Shown here in pieces: positions 32,676 through 40,531 of a stretch of DNA of 40,885 bases. This DNA is from Candidatus Babelota bacterium. GTDB taxonomy: Bacteria; Babelota; Babeliae; Babelales; JABDEC01. The stretch's first letter is position 1. Every line of letters begins with the position of its first letter. The notes under the pieces were generated by a model that did no database searches, had not been told where the DNA came from, and saw nothing but the letters and a program-made list of their open reading frames with translations. Both the position numbers and the translations under genes were made by a program. The DNA is taken from positions 1-40,885 of the forward strand of contig JABDFA010000012.1 of NCBI GenBank assembly GCA_013286795.1. The letters are read 5' to 3'.

Positions 32676-34967
32676 ATGCTCAAATTCAAATATTGGATTT
32701 TATTTTTAATATCACATTATGTGTATAGCTTAACAACATTACATGTAACAGTAAGCTCAGATAATAACCCCGGGAATATGGGGGATCCAGGAGATTTAAG
32801 AAACTGCTTGAATTCAATGAATCAAGATTTAAACAATACACCGGATGATTATGCAATTGTTTTTGATTTTCCAATGACTATTCAACTTAATGGGCTTCTA
32901 CCAATTATTAACAATTCCTCGAATCCAGTCAGTATCACAATTGGCAATCCAGGCTCTACTCCTACAGTTACAATTGACGGCAACAGCGGTGCATATAGCG
33001 GATTTTTCATCCCACAAGGAAATGTGACGATTCAAAACATGATCTTTCAAAACTTAGCTGCAAGAGGAGGTAACGGTGGAGACGGAATTTCAGGCGGTGG
33101 TGGTGGCATGGGTGCAGGAGGAGCTATTTACGCGCCTCAGGTCTTTTTAAACGGCTCAAACCCTTCAATCACTTTGATGAATGTATTGATAAACAACTGC
33201 TCTGCTATTGGCGGAAATGGAGGAAGTTATTTAGGTTCTTCTTCTACTGGCAATGAGGGCGGTGGAGGTGGTGGTGGATTCAGCGGCAATGGTGGTTCTA
33301 TTACTACCAATGGAATTACTGGAGGTGCTGGAGGAGGAGGTTTTGGCGGAGATGGTGGCAATGTCACTCTTTCCACCGGTGACTCACAAGGCGGCGGCGG
33401 TGGCGGCGGTGGAGGTTTGGGATCACGCGCAAGCTTAACATTTTCACCAACAAATCTCGGCAATGGTGGCTCAGATAACAGCGTAGGCCAAGATGGAAGT
33501 CTTTATGGTCCTAATCCTACAATTACTGCCGGTTCCGGTGGAGGAGGTAATAATGGCGGAATTAATGCAGGAGGTGGAGGTGGTGGGGCTGGAACTCCTG
33601 ATGGAGGCGGCGGCGGTGGGAGCTCAGGATTAAATGGACTTCAACCTCAAGGCTCTAATCCACCTGGAGGCAGCGCTATGCCTTCTGGAGGCAGTGGAGG
33701 CGATGGAGGAGGCGGTGGAGGTGGTGGATTTGTAACAACAAATTCTACAAATTCAATTGACGGGCAAGCCGGAAGTGGTGGCTATGGAGGCGGAGGTGGT
33801 GGCGGAGCCGGCATAGGCGCTTATGATACAACTTACACTGTACAAGGCGGCTCAGGAGGAGTTGGGGGTGGCGGCGGAGGTGGAGGAGTTGATGATTTTA
33901 ACACTACTCCTGCAGGAGGTGGCAATTCGCTTGGAGGTGGTGGTGGCGCTGGTGGTGGTCCAGGCTCAACTTCCCCGGGAGGAATCGACACAGGAAATCT
34001 TGGTGGAGGCTCCGGAGGAAATGGCGCAAATACATATGGAGCAGGTTTTGGAGGTGGAGGAGGTGGTGGAGGAAGTGGCTTGGGAGGTGCAATCTTTGTA
34101 GATACTGCTTTGAATTTTACAATACAAGCATTTTCAGGAATTCCAACTAACTTCAACACATCCAATAGTACAACGCAAGCTGGAACACATGGAACTGGTG
34201 GATCTGGAGGTGGATCGGATGGCACCGATGGATCAGCCTTAGGAAATAGCATTTTCTTACGCTCAAATTCTTCTTTAACATTCATGGCAAATGATACCAA
34301 TGATCTTTTGACGCTTGGTGATCAAGTTGCATTTATTGATGACACTAGTTTTGGCGGAGATGGAACTAGTGTTTTTGTTAAAGGAAATGGAACCGTTATT
34401 TATAATGGCGCCACTGATTACCAAGGTACTATTACTATTAACAATGCAAATTTTAAAGTTAATGGACAAATTAATAATTCATCAATTAACGTTTGCAGAA
34501 ATAGTAGTTTTAGCTCACAAAGAGGTACTCTAAGCGGAACAGGAGCTTTGACAGGAGATGTCTTGGTTAATTCTGGAACAATATCTCCAGACACTGGAAG
34601 TACTCTTACTTTGGGTAGTCTATCATTAAATTCAGCGGACCCAATTAATAATACTCTTGGAAGTCTTGTATATACTGAAATCAATTCCAGTGGCACATCT
34701 TTAGTTTCAGTTACTGGGACTACATCATTAGCTGGTACTTTAGAAATCGACCTTGATCCAAGCGCTGTATCAGGAACATACCAAATTCTCACCTCATCTG
34801 CAATCTCAGGCACTTTCGATTCGATAACATTTACAGGAAAGACACCTAATTATTCACTTACTTATCACCCTACGTTCGTACAATTTGATTTTTTAGGTTA
34901 TACAAATAATAATGATAAATGTTCTTCATTTGCTTCTGCTTTAAATAATAAGTATGGAAAAAAATAA
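32676..34967 (+). CDS. Gly-rich exported adhesin-like protein with autotransporter-type beta-strand repeats
   Basis: This 763-residue protein has a signal peptide (about 1-18). The N-terminal part (about 25-130: DLRNCLNSMN, VTIDGNSGAYSG, GNVTIQNMIFQNL) looks like the start of a right-handed beta-helix. Residues about 130-475 are extremely Gly-rich (GGxGGxGGGG runs broken by short hydrophobic strands such as GGAIYAPQ). Residues about 535-735 show passenger-type repeats (NGTVIYNG, TLSGTGALTGDVLVN, TLEIDLDPSAVSGTYQIL) typical of autotransporter-associated beta strands. No C-terminal beta-barrel is present; it ends with a short polar tail containing one Cys. The Gly-rich section is GC-rich compared with its surroundings because of Gly codons. 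AAAGGA lies before the ATG. Probably a surface or secreted protein. Confidence 0.85.
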   Translation: MLKFKYWILFLISHYVYSLTTLHVTVSSDNNPGNMGDPGDLRNCLNSMNQDLNNTPDDYAIVFDFPMTIQLNGLLPIINNSSNPVSITIGNPGSTPTVTIDGNSGAYSGFFIPQGNVTIQNMIFQNLAARGGNGGDGISGGGGGMGAGGAIYAPQVFLNGSNPSITLMNVLINNCSAIGGNGGSYLGSSSTGNEGGGGGGGFSGNGGSITTNGITGGAGGGGFGGDGGNVTLSTGDSQGGGGGGGGGLGSRASLTFSPTNLGNGGSDNSVGQDGSLYGPNPTITAGSGGGGNNGGINAGGGGGGAGTPDGGGGGGSSGLNGLQPQGSNPPGGSAMPSGGSGGDGGGGGGGGFVTTNSTNSIDGQAGSGGYGGGGGGGAGIGAYDTTYTVQGGSGGVGGGGGGGGVDDFNTTPAGGGNSLGGGGGAGGGPGSTSPGGIDTGNLGGGSGGNGANTYGAGFGGGGGGGGSGLGGAIFVDTALNFTIQAFSGIPTNFNTSNSTTQAGTHGTGGSGGGSDGTDGSALGNSIFLRSNSSLTFMANDTNDLLTLGDQVAFIDDTSFGGDGTSVFVKGNGTVIYNGATDYQGTITINNANFKVNGQINNSSINVCRNSSFSSQRGTLSGTGALTGDVLVNSGTISPDTGSTLTLGSLSLNSADPINNTLGSLVYTEINSSGTSLVSVTGTTSLAGTLEIDLDPSAVSGTYQILTSSAISGTFDSITFTGKTPNYSLTYHPTFVQFDFLGYTNNNDKCSSFASALNNKYGKK

Positions 34968-34974
34968 GTTTGAT

Positions 34975-35305
34975 TTATCTTCTTCGCTCAAGAGCTGCTG
35001 CATAATTAAAATTATAAAAATAATTTTCCCATAATTTATCTGTAGAAGAATATTGATTAGAACCAACAAAATAATCTACTAATGCTTCACGTACGCGCAG
35101 AACTTCTCTACGACTACCTTTAATATTTTTTGGATCAGATATAGTTAAATCTAATAATTCTAGCGCACGTTCAAAAGCTAACCTGCTATATCCCAAATCA
35201 TTCTGGTTTTTCGAATTAATTGCTCTACCAACATCAAGCAAGCTGTTCCATAAGTGAAAATTTATACCAACGTTTTGGATCCAATCCTTTATGATGAACT
35301 AACAT
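34975..35305 (-). pseudogene. Small conserved-type protein split by a frameshift
   Basis: On the minus strand an ATG at 35303-35305 opens MLVHHKGLDPKRWYKFSLMEQLA and hits TGA at 35234-35236. The neighbouring frame, open from a TTG at 35241, continues DVGRAINSKNQ, then RALELLDLTISDP and REALVDYF to 34975. Joined, the ~110 residues match the pattern of a small helical protein known to me from several candidate-phylum bacteria: W-x3-sl-x-eQla-x-[IV]G, then RALEL-[LF]-DLTI-x-DP, then R-[VA]-RE-x-L-x-D, then a final YF-x2-F-x2-AA. A one-base change near 35238-35245 would restore the frame. The function of that family is unknown to me. Confidence 0.6.
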
Positions 35306-35342
35306 TTTTGTACCAATTTATTAACAATTTTTATTATTCTTT

Positions 35343-36107
35343 CTATGAAGCATCAGCGTCCCAAGATCTATAAAGATCTAACAACCATTTAAAATCATTT
35401 TCAAATTTAGGAGCATTTTCCTCAAACCACTTATAGACCTTAAATCCATCTAATCCTATAATTTTTCCATCTTCTTGAACTTCAAATGGTTTTTCCCATT
35501 CGTCAATATTAAGATTCATTCTTATAGCAAGAATATTATATCTAACACCTTGGTTATCTTGCGGATTAACTTTTAATAGTTTGCCAAAAATACACAATGC
35601 CTCATCAATTTTGCCAGTTTCCCAATAAAAAATAGCTTGTCGCTCAATTGCTCTCATAATATGACGATTTTCTAAAAATCCCCAAGGTATTTCCTGTGGC
35701 CATCGACCTTGATCATCTACAATTATCATTAATGCTCGTTCATAAGCTTCTTTTAAAATTAAAGCAGCTTGTTCATCTTTATTGTCTGAAAAAAGAATAT
35801 CAGCAATAGTAAGATAAGGATCAAGAAAATCTCTATCTTCAGATATCAATTTCTCCATTCCTTTTATCATTTTTGCATCAGATATATTTTGATCCATAAG
35901 ATCATAAAATCTACTCATTACTGTATGTTTTTTATCTAGAAATACTTCTATTTGTTTTTTTGGACGGCCTCTTTTTTGCTTCTTCATATCTGATCTTACA
36001 TCTTGCTTAATTAATGAATTGACGATATCGCCAGTTCCCCATTTCTTACAGCATTCACAATTGTTTTCAGTTTTCTTGTCTTCAATTAAAGATACAATTT
36101 TTTTCAT
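35343..36107 (-). CDS. TPR-like protein with AT-hook-type motif and N-terminal Cys cluster
   Basis: This is a 254-residue cytoplasmic protein. The N-terminus has a CECC cluster (Cys17-20) and, at about residues 42-52, KKQKRGRPKK, a classic AT-hook core (RGRP) that binds the minor groove of AT-rich DNA. From about 65 onward it is helical. The block PWGFLENRHIMRAIERQA, then ALCIFGKLLKVNPQDNQGVRY (about 140-200), is TPR-like and recalls a widespread family of unnamed TPR proteins with LNPxDNQGxRY. The C-terminus is Trp/Asp-rich. It lies 37 bases upstream of the frameshifted small gene on the same strand. It diverges from 36229 across an AT-rich region with promoter-like boxes. Confidence 0.75.
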   Translation of the reverse strand: MKKIVSLIEDKKTENNCECCKKWGTGDIVNSLIKQDVRSDMKKQKRGRPKKQIEVFLDKKHTVMSRFYDLMDQNISDAKMIKGMEKLISEDRDFLDPYLTIADILFSDNKDEQAALILKEAYERALMIIVDDQGRWPQEIPWGFLENRHIMRAIERQAIFYWETGKIDEALCIFGKLLKVNPQDNQGVRYNILAIRMNLNIDEWEKPFEVQEDGKIIGLDGFKVYKWFEENAPKFENDFKWLLDLYRSWDADAS

Positions 36108-36139
36108 ACAATTTTCTCAAATTAATATTTTTTTCAAAA

Positions 36140-36167
36140 TTGACTATAATTAGGCTATAATTATAAC
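36140..36167 (+). promoter_or_regulatory. Predicted promoter of the 36229 operon
   Basis: TTGACT at 36140-36145 and TATAAC at 36162-36167 are spaced by 16 bases. A second, overlapping TATAAT lies at 36156-36161. The leader would be about 55 bases. The region also serves the divergent gene at 36107. Confidence 0.5.
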
Positions 36168-36228
36168 AGAATAGGTATAAAAATTTAATCAATATTTTTT
36201 AAAAAATACGTTAAGGGATAATTTCCTT

Positions 36229-36501
36229 ATGAGTTATGCAAAAAAAAAGATATATAGAAAACCTCTAGATCCATTTTTGGAAGATTTTCAAAATGGTAGA
36301 TGCCCACCTGAATATTATTTAGGTGCTGAATATGCAGATTTATATTTTTTAGCTACCAATCAATGTCGCGACAGAGATTGTTTGAATTCAGAAAAAGAAT
36401 GTTTAGAAATAACATGTGTATTTAGCAAAAACTTTGTTAATCAAGATCTTCCTAATTTGAATAATGAGATCTTAAAATCAGATGAAGAACTTCCATTTTA
36501 A
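36229..36501 (+). CDS. Small Cys-containing protein of unknown function
   Basis: This is a 90-residue protein without a signal peptide. A basic start (MSYAKKKIYRKPLDPF) is followed by an acidic, Tyr-rich centre with Cys at RCPP, NQCRDRDC, KECL and ITCV (five Cys in about 45 residues), possibly a small zinc-binding fold. It ends in an acidic tail. I recognise no family. A predicted promoter lies upstream, and AAGGG is 13 bases before the ATG, slightly far. It forms a two-gene unit with the TPR gene 18 bases downstream. Confidence 0.65.
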   Translation: MSYAKKKIYRKPLDPFLEDFQNGRCPPEYYLGAEYADLYFLATNQCRDRDCLNSEKECLEITCVFSKNFVNQDLPNLNNEILKSDEELPF

Positions 36502-36519
36502 TGATTAAAAAGGTAATAC

Positions 36520-37164
36520 ATGGATACTAAAAAAAATGATAATAAAAATTATAAACTACATATCTTTTCTTATAAAATCACACATGAACCAATGACATCC
36601 TCATATGATCGTAAATTACGCTCTGAATTAGGCAAAATTACTATAGAAATGATGCAAAATCATCCAGAAATAGCAATTGGAAAACTGAATGATTTACATA
36701 TTCAATATCCAAACAATCCTGTTATTATGAATAATCTTACTTTTTGTTATTATGCTGTTGGCGAGGAAGACAAGGGACTTGCCATGAGTGATAAACTACG
36801 CGAAACATATCCTAACTATTTATTTGGATATATATCTTCTGCCCTAACAGCATTAAGTGAAAACCGGCATAAAGAAATTCCCACTATTTTTAATAACTGC
36901 ATTGACTTGCAACAATTATATCCAGATCGAAATACATTTCATATATCAGAAGTTATGGCATTTTCACATGTTATGAGTAAATATTTTTGTCGCATCGGTG
37001 ATATAAGATCTAGTCGAATTTATTATAATATAATGTATAAATTGGATAAAGAAGATACAAGATTACTGGATGCAATGCAAGAAATTTTAGCACTAGAAAA
37101 TAAGATAAATAGATCTTCAAAAAAAAACATTTTTTGGAATAAAATAAAAAGTAAACTTTTTTAA
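36520..37164 (+). CDS. TPR-like protein
   Basis: This is a 214-residue cytoplasmic protein with helical pairs of TPR type: NHPEIAIGKLNDLHIQYPNNPVIMNNL, GLAMSDKLRETYPNYLFGYI, then a longer helical unit and YNIMYKLDKEDTRLLDAM. The N-terminal ~35 residues are polar and without known motif. AAAGG lies 7 bases before the ATG. It probably shares a transcript with the small Cys protein upstream. TPR suggests a protein-binding role; no partner can be named. It does not carry the TGR-type C-terminus of the toxin-locus TPR proteins. Confidence 0.75.
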   Translation: MDTKKNDNKNYKLHIFSYKITHEPMTSSYDRKLRSELGKITIEMMQNHPEIAIGKLNDLHIQYPNNPVIMNNLTFCYYAVGEEDKGLAMSDKLRETYPNYLFGYISSALTALSENRHKEIPTIFNNCIDLQQLYPDRNTFHISEVMAFSHVMSKYFCRIGDIRSSRIYYNIMYKLDKEDTRLLDAMQEILALENKINRSSKKNIFWNKIKSKLF

Positions 37165-37202
37165 TTAAATTCAATAATCATTTTATTTGACTGGATTATC
37201 TT

Positions 37203-37730
37203 ATGGAAACCCCATCTAACCATTCCCTTATTTGTCATGAATTAGTAAACAACAAACTTGTTATAAGCGTGCAAATCTTAGTGCCAGTAGTTGCTTCTCT
37301 AATGCTCTGCCAAATCGATTATATTTTCTTACAAAATAAACCAATCTTTTCATGGGTACTTAAAATCACGCTAATATTATATTTTTTTATTATCTTAAAA
37401 CTTCACAAAACTATTAAAAAACTTTTTAGTGTCCAAGGAGAAGTAATGCTTATATGCCAAGAAAATGGGATATGGTTTAAACATTTCGGTAATATTTCTT
37501 GGGATGACATTGCTGAAATAGACGAATTTAGACTTATTCCTTTTATAGATGAACTTAGATTTCCCGGAATTAGGTTTAAAGATCCTCAAAAAATATCAAA
37601 ACAAGCCAATTGGCAGGGTAAAATGCAATTAGGTTTCTCCAGAATATTTCTTAAAAATTGCATAGTTTTTCCTCAATTGGATGTCCCATTTAAAGAGATA
37701 TCTTACTTTATAAAATCATATAAAAAATAA
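37203..37730 (+). CDS. Two-helix membrane protein with soluble C-terminal domain
   Basis: This is a 175-residue protein. Two transmembrane helices at about 20-40 (LVISVQILVPVVASLMLC) and 50-70 (WVLKITLILYFFIILKL) are followed by a ~105-residue domain rich in beta strands (GEVMLICQENGIWF, ISWDDIAEIDEF, PGIRFKDPQKI). The membrane-hairpin plus WDDI-x-x-I arrangement recalls the STM3941-type family of small bacterial membrane proteins with a PH-like domain; this is a weak match from memory. It lies 38 bases after the TPR gene and converges on the HicB-like gene with 6 bases between stops. Confidence 0.65.
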   Translation: METPSNHSLICHELVNNKLVISVQILVPVVASLMLCQIDYIFLQNKPIFSWVLKITLILYFFIILKLHKTIKKLFSVQGEVMLICQENGIWFKHFGNISWDDIAEIDEFRLIPFIDELRFPGIRFKDPQKISKQANWQGKMQLGFSRIFLKNCIVFPQLDVPFKEISYFIKSYKK

Positions 37731-37736
37731 ATGTGC

Positions 37737-37925
37737 TTATTTTTCTCTCAATTCCTTGCACCAATCTAAATAAACATCAACTGACTTTTTAAACTCAAGT
37801 TCTAGTTCTTCTGGATTCGTTGCATGAAAAGTTATAGTGTCTTTAAGTCCTATCACTTCACCATGAAATAACTTTGCATCAGAATCATATTCTACTTTTG
37901 CTATATAACCTTTATATTTCATCAT
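37737..37925 (-). CDS. HicB-type antitoxin, N-terminal domain only
   Basis: This is a 62-residue protein. YKGYIAKVEYDSDAKLFHGEVIGL, DTITFHATNPEEL and a helix ending in VDVYLDWC are the hallmarks of the HicB partial-RNase-H fold, which neutralises the HicA mRNA interferase. The protein stops right where family members normally continue (PEKPFSGK) into a DNA-binding ribbon-helix-helix segment. No HicA gene is seen on either side. AGGA lies 6 bases before the first ATG. It follows the HAD gene by 31 bases on the same strand. It is either a shortened orphan antitoxin or a single-domain HicB-like regulator. Confidence 0.75.
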   Translation of the reverse strand: MMKYKGYIAKVEYDSDAKLFHGEVIGLKDTITFHATNPEELELEFKKSVDVYLDWCKELREK

Positions 37926-37956
37926 AATTTATCCTAATCTCCGATTAAGAAAATTG

Positions 37957-38505
37957 TTATTTCATATTATGAATATGCTTTGCATCAAGAAATGGAATAC
38001 CTATTGTTTTAGCAGCATGTTCATCATGCCATGTATCACCAATCATAATTGAATTGACTGTACTCATTATTTGACCAAATTCTTCTTTCAAAAGGTCTTG
38101 TATTACAATAAGCATGCCAACACCTGGTTTTTTAAATTGACCAATTAAATGCTTATATCTAATTTCTTCATGTGCTTTACGGACTATAACATTATTATCT
38201 GAATGTTTCTTTATAAGAATATAACATTCAATACCTCCAATAGCAGGTGAAAATACTGCTGCTTGAATAGGAAGCTGTTCCATTAATAGTAAAAAACGCT
38301 TAATAACATTTTCTGGTTCAAAATTTTGTAACTCGCTTTCAGGAGTTTTGCAACCTGAACAAATAATATGTACAGCTTTATTATTAGTCATAACATTATG
38401 AATATTTGGCAAAATGACTTTTGAACCACTAGAAGTATCATTCGGATTTTTTGCTCCCATTATAGTTCCGTCATTATCCCAGATAACAATTTCTTTATTA
38501 ATCAT
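37957..38505 (-). CDS. HAD-superfamily phosphatase
   Basis: About 182 residues from the ATG at 38503-38505, which puts motif I near the N-terminus as usual for the superfamily. Motif I is VIWDNDGT with Asp10 as nucleophile and Asp12 as acid/base. Motif II is the Ser of HIICSG, motif III the Lys of FKKPGVGM, and motif IV is MIGDTWHDEHAA, whose acidic residues hold Mg. The spacing, with a small cap, fits HAD class III phosphatases such as those acting on sugar or polynucleotide phosphates; the substrate is unknown. The frame extends upstream to 38625, but that part has no ribosome site and includes a signal-like stretch, which leaves some doubt about the start. Confidence 0.75.
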   Translation of the reverse strand: MINKEIVIWDNDGTIMGAKNPNDTSSGSKVILPNIHNVMTNNKAVHIICSGCKTPESELQNFEPENVIKRFLLLMEQLPIQAAVFSPAIGGIECYILIKKHSDNNVIVRKAHEEIRYKHLIGQFKKPGVGMLIVIQDLLKEEFGQIMSTVNSIMIGDTWHDEHAAKTIGIPFLDAKHIHNMK

Positions 38506-38823
38506 GTTTATTTCACCGGAACCTTTCCCACCATAAAGCAATAAGGAGTAACAATTTACAATAAATAAACTAGCTTTATTTATATTCATTCTAATAATAA
38601 CATAATTTTTAAATCTGAATAACATAAGGAGTTTTAGCGAAGCTGTCCAGCCGTCGCTTATCCAGGCTACAGAATTTTAACTAGTCAGTATAATTTAATC
38701 AAATCTCTGACAGAAATCTCTTCAAAGACTATTGCCTATACAAGCATTTGATTTAAATATACATAACATGTAGACTGTAATGCATAATTTGTATTTTGTT
38801 AATTAATAATATTTAGAGATTCT
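38506..38823. other. Intergenic region with a GC-rich element
   Basis: It lies between the divergent HAD and ankyrin genes. Bases 38634-38672 form a GC-rich island with the inverted repeat AGCGA (38636-38640)/TCGCT (38654-38658) and the word AGCTGTCCAGCCG inside. It stands out from the AT-rich flanks and may be a copy of an interspersed repeat. Bases 38506-38625 are an N-terminal extension of the HAD reading frame. No other ORF or clear promoter was seen. Confidence 0.4.
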
Positions 38824-39753
38824 ATGAATAAATCAAATTTTATATACACTAAGAGAGAAAAATCTAGCCGATACATTTTGTTTTTATTTTTAATAACAAT
38901 AACGTCGGGTACTTATTTCTTTTCATTGAAATCTAACACTCCATATGTTGATGATATTAGTAATATAAATGAAAACGATACCCCGTTTATAAAGGCAATT
39001 AAATCTGAAGATATAAATAAGGTAAAATCGCTAATAAAGTCACGCATTAATGTAAATGAAGTTTATGAAAATGGATATACAGCTTTGATGGTTGCAGCTA
39101 GCAAAGGGAATGTTGAAATTGTAAAATTATTAATTGAAACAGGTGCAGATTTAGAAAGTTATGATAATAATGGCAACACTTCTTTTATGCATGCCTTTTT
39201 TAATCATCAAAAAGAAGCTGTTGTTAAATTTTTATTAACTAAAAATGTTAATATTGAAGTAGTAAATGATCAAGAACAAACACCTTTAATTTTAGCTGCA
39301 TTGAATAATCATTATAAATCAATTGAGTTATTAATTAAATCTAAAGCAAAAATTGAATTTAAAGGCCAATTAGAAAGAACTGCTTTAATGCATGCAGTTA
39401 ATAATAATTGTATAGAGGCTGTAAAATTATTAATTAAAAATAAAGCAGACATAGAAACACGAGATGCCTTCACTTTTACTCCTCTTATGTTAGCTGTATT
39501 TAATAATAGCGGCTCAATGATTAAAATATTATTACAAGCAGGATCAGATAGAAATGCTTGCACAAATATTACTATATCGGTTGGAAAGAATAATTTTTTC
39601 TTTGATGATAGAATTACTATATCAGTTGGAAGAAGAGATTTCCCTAATTCTTTTTATAAAGAAATGGATCCTATTCCATTAGGCTCAAAAGCATTAGATA
39701 TTGCTAAACGATTTGAATGCCGACTTGCAGAAAAAATACTGAATAATAATTAA
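38824..39753 (+). CDS. Membrane-anchored ankyrin-repeat protein
   Basis: This is a 309-residue protein. A basic N-terminus and one hydrophobic segment at about 17-35 (YILFLFLITITSGTYFF) suggest a signal anchor or uncleaved signal peptide. About six ankyrin repeats follow (DTPFIKAIKS, GYTALMVAAS, GNTSFMHAFF, EQTPLILAAL, ERTALMHAVN, FTPLMLAVF). After the last clear repeat comes an insert in which ITISVG occurs twice, encoded by a 19-base direct repeat (39568-39586 and 39613-39631, one mismatch). A final partial repeat (SKALDIAKRF) follows. It lacks the LP-x-x-I...IxxY C-terminus of the other two ankyrin proteins. The ribosome site is weak. Exported ankyrin proteins suggest host contact, by inference. 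Confidence 0.88.
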   Translation: MNKSNFIYTKREKSSRYILFLFLITITSGTYFFSLKSNTPYVDDISNINENDTPFIKAIKSEDINKVKSLIKSRINVNEVYENGYTALMVAASKGNVEIVKLLIETGADLESYDNNGNTSFMHAFFNHQKEAVVKFLLTKNVNIEVVNDQEQTPLILAALNNHYKSIELLIKSKAKIEFKGQLERTALMHAVNNNCIEAVKLLIKNKADIETRDAFTFTPLMLAVFNNSGSMIKILLQAGSDRNACTNITISVGKNNFFFDDRITISVGRRDFPNSFYKEMDPIPLGSKALDIAKRFECRLAEKILNNN

Positions 39754-39816
39754 GCAAAATTATAATCAGAATATTTTAGCAACTTTTCTTTATAGATGTT
39801 AGTACAATCTTTACAG

Positions 39817-40515
39817 TTAAAAACTAGAAATCATATTAAGTTGATTATCAATTTCATATGTAAGTTCATCCAAAGATGCACCAGGAACATTTTTAAATAA
39901 AAAGTAATTTTTATACTTATTGCCAAATTCTTCATAACTTTTGAACCATTGGTCTAATAGGTTCAAATAATTCGGCGCTAATTCACCCTCACGCTGTATA
40001 ATGCGCTCAACGATCATCTCTCGAGGGACATCTAACCTAATAACTAAAAAAGGTATACTATGTTTTTCTAAATAAGGAAACAATTGCAGATAACTTTGGT
40101 CAATTGATGCATCCAAAATAAGACGGCGATTTGGAAAATTATAACGCTTCAACATATAAAACAGATATTCTTTCAAAGCTCTTTCCTGATCTTTAGCATC
40201 AATATCTGGCATTTGCTTAAGCTTGTCTCTTATATCATCATTACGTATGCGTACAGCTTGATATTTCTCTGAAAGTTTTTGAGAAATAAAACTTTTGCCC
40301 ATTCCAGGCACTCCAGAAAAAGTGATCACAAATGGGGCTTGTGTTATTTCTTTGTATGGTAATTGAGACACATATTCCGTATACATTTTTTCTAATAGCT
40401 CACGATTTAATACAGGTACCTGACTTATATTAGAAGCAATAGTATTTGTTGGAGTTTTTTTACCACACCCACAAAGCAGCATTAAAACAAGTAAAAAACT
40501 ATGATTAAAAACCAT
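39817..40515 (-). CDS. Lipoprotein-like P-loop kinase (AAA_33 / polynucleotide-kinase type)
   Basis: This 232-residue protein starts with a lipoprotein-type signal (SFLLVLMLLCG then Cys17; lipobox L-C-G-C). After a linker comes a P-loop kinase domain: Walker A GVPGMGKS (68-75), the RNDDIRDKL segment (base- or substrate-binding DD), LILDASIDQ at the Walker B position, and a lid region with Arg-rich IVERIIQRE. The order matches AAA_33-type kinases such as polynucleotide kinase or zeta-toxin relatives. A membrane-anchored extracytoplasmic kinase is unexpected because ATP is absent there. AAAAGGA precedes the ATG. It starts 16 bases after the stop of the ankyrin gene, so the two probably form an operon. 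Confidence 0.75.
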   Translation of the reverse strand: MVFNHSFLLVLMLLCGCGKKTPTNTIASNISQVPVLNRELLEKMYTEYVSQLPYKEITQAPFVITFSGVPGMGKSFISQKLSEKYQAVRIRNDDIRDKLKQMPDIDAKDQERALKEYLFYMLKRYNFPNRRLILDASIDQSYLQLFPYLEKHSIPFLVIRLDVPREMIVERIIQREGELAPNYLNLLDQWFKSYEEFGNKYKNYFLFKNVPGASLDELTYEIDNQLNMISSF

Positions 40516-40531
40516 ATATTATTCCTTTTTT

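Noticed and set aside
33061-34100. Regular short repeats, considered as a CRISPR or VNTR array
   Set aside because: The repeats are Gly codons within one open reading frame, with irregular length and no spacers.
33833-34300. 155-codon Pro-rich minus-strand ORF (and a similar one at 33227-33463)
   Set aside because: It is the antisense of the Gly-codon repeats of the 32676 gene; GGN codons read as CCN in reverse. No start site or independent signal.
37957-39753. HAD phosphatase and nearby P-loop kinase read as a split polynucleotide kinase/phosphatase
   Set aside because: They are not adjacent, an ankyrin gene lies between them, they are not in one operon, and only the kinase carries an export signal.
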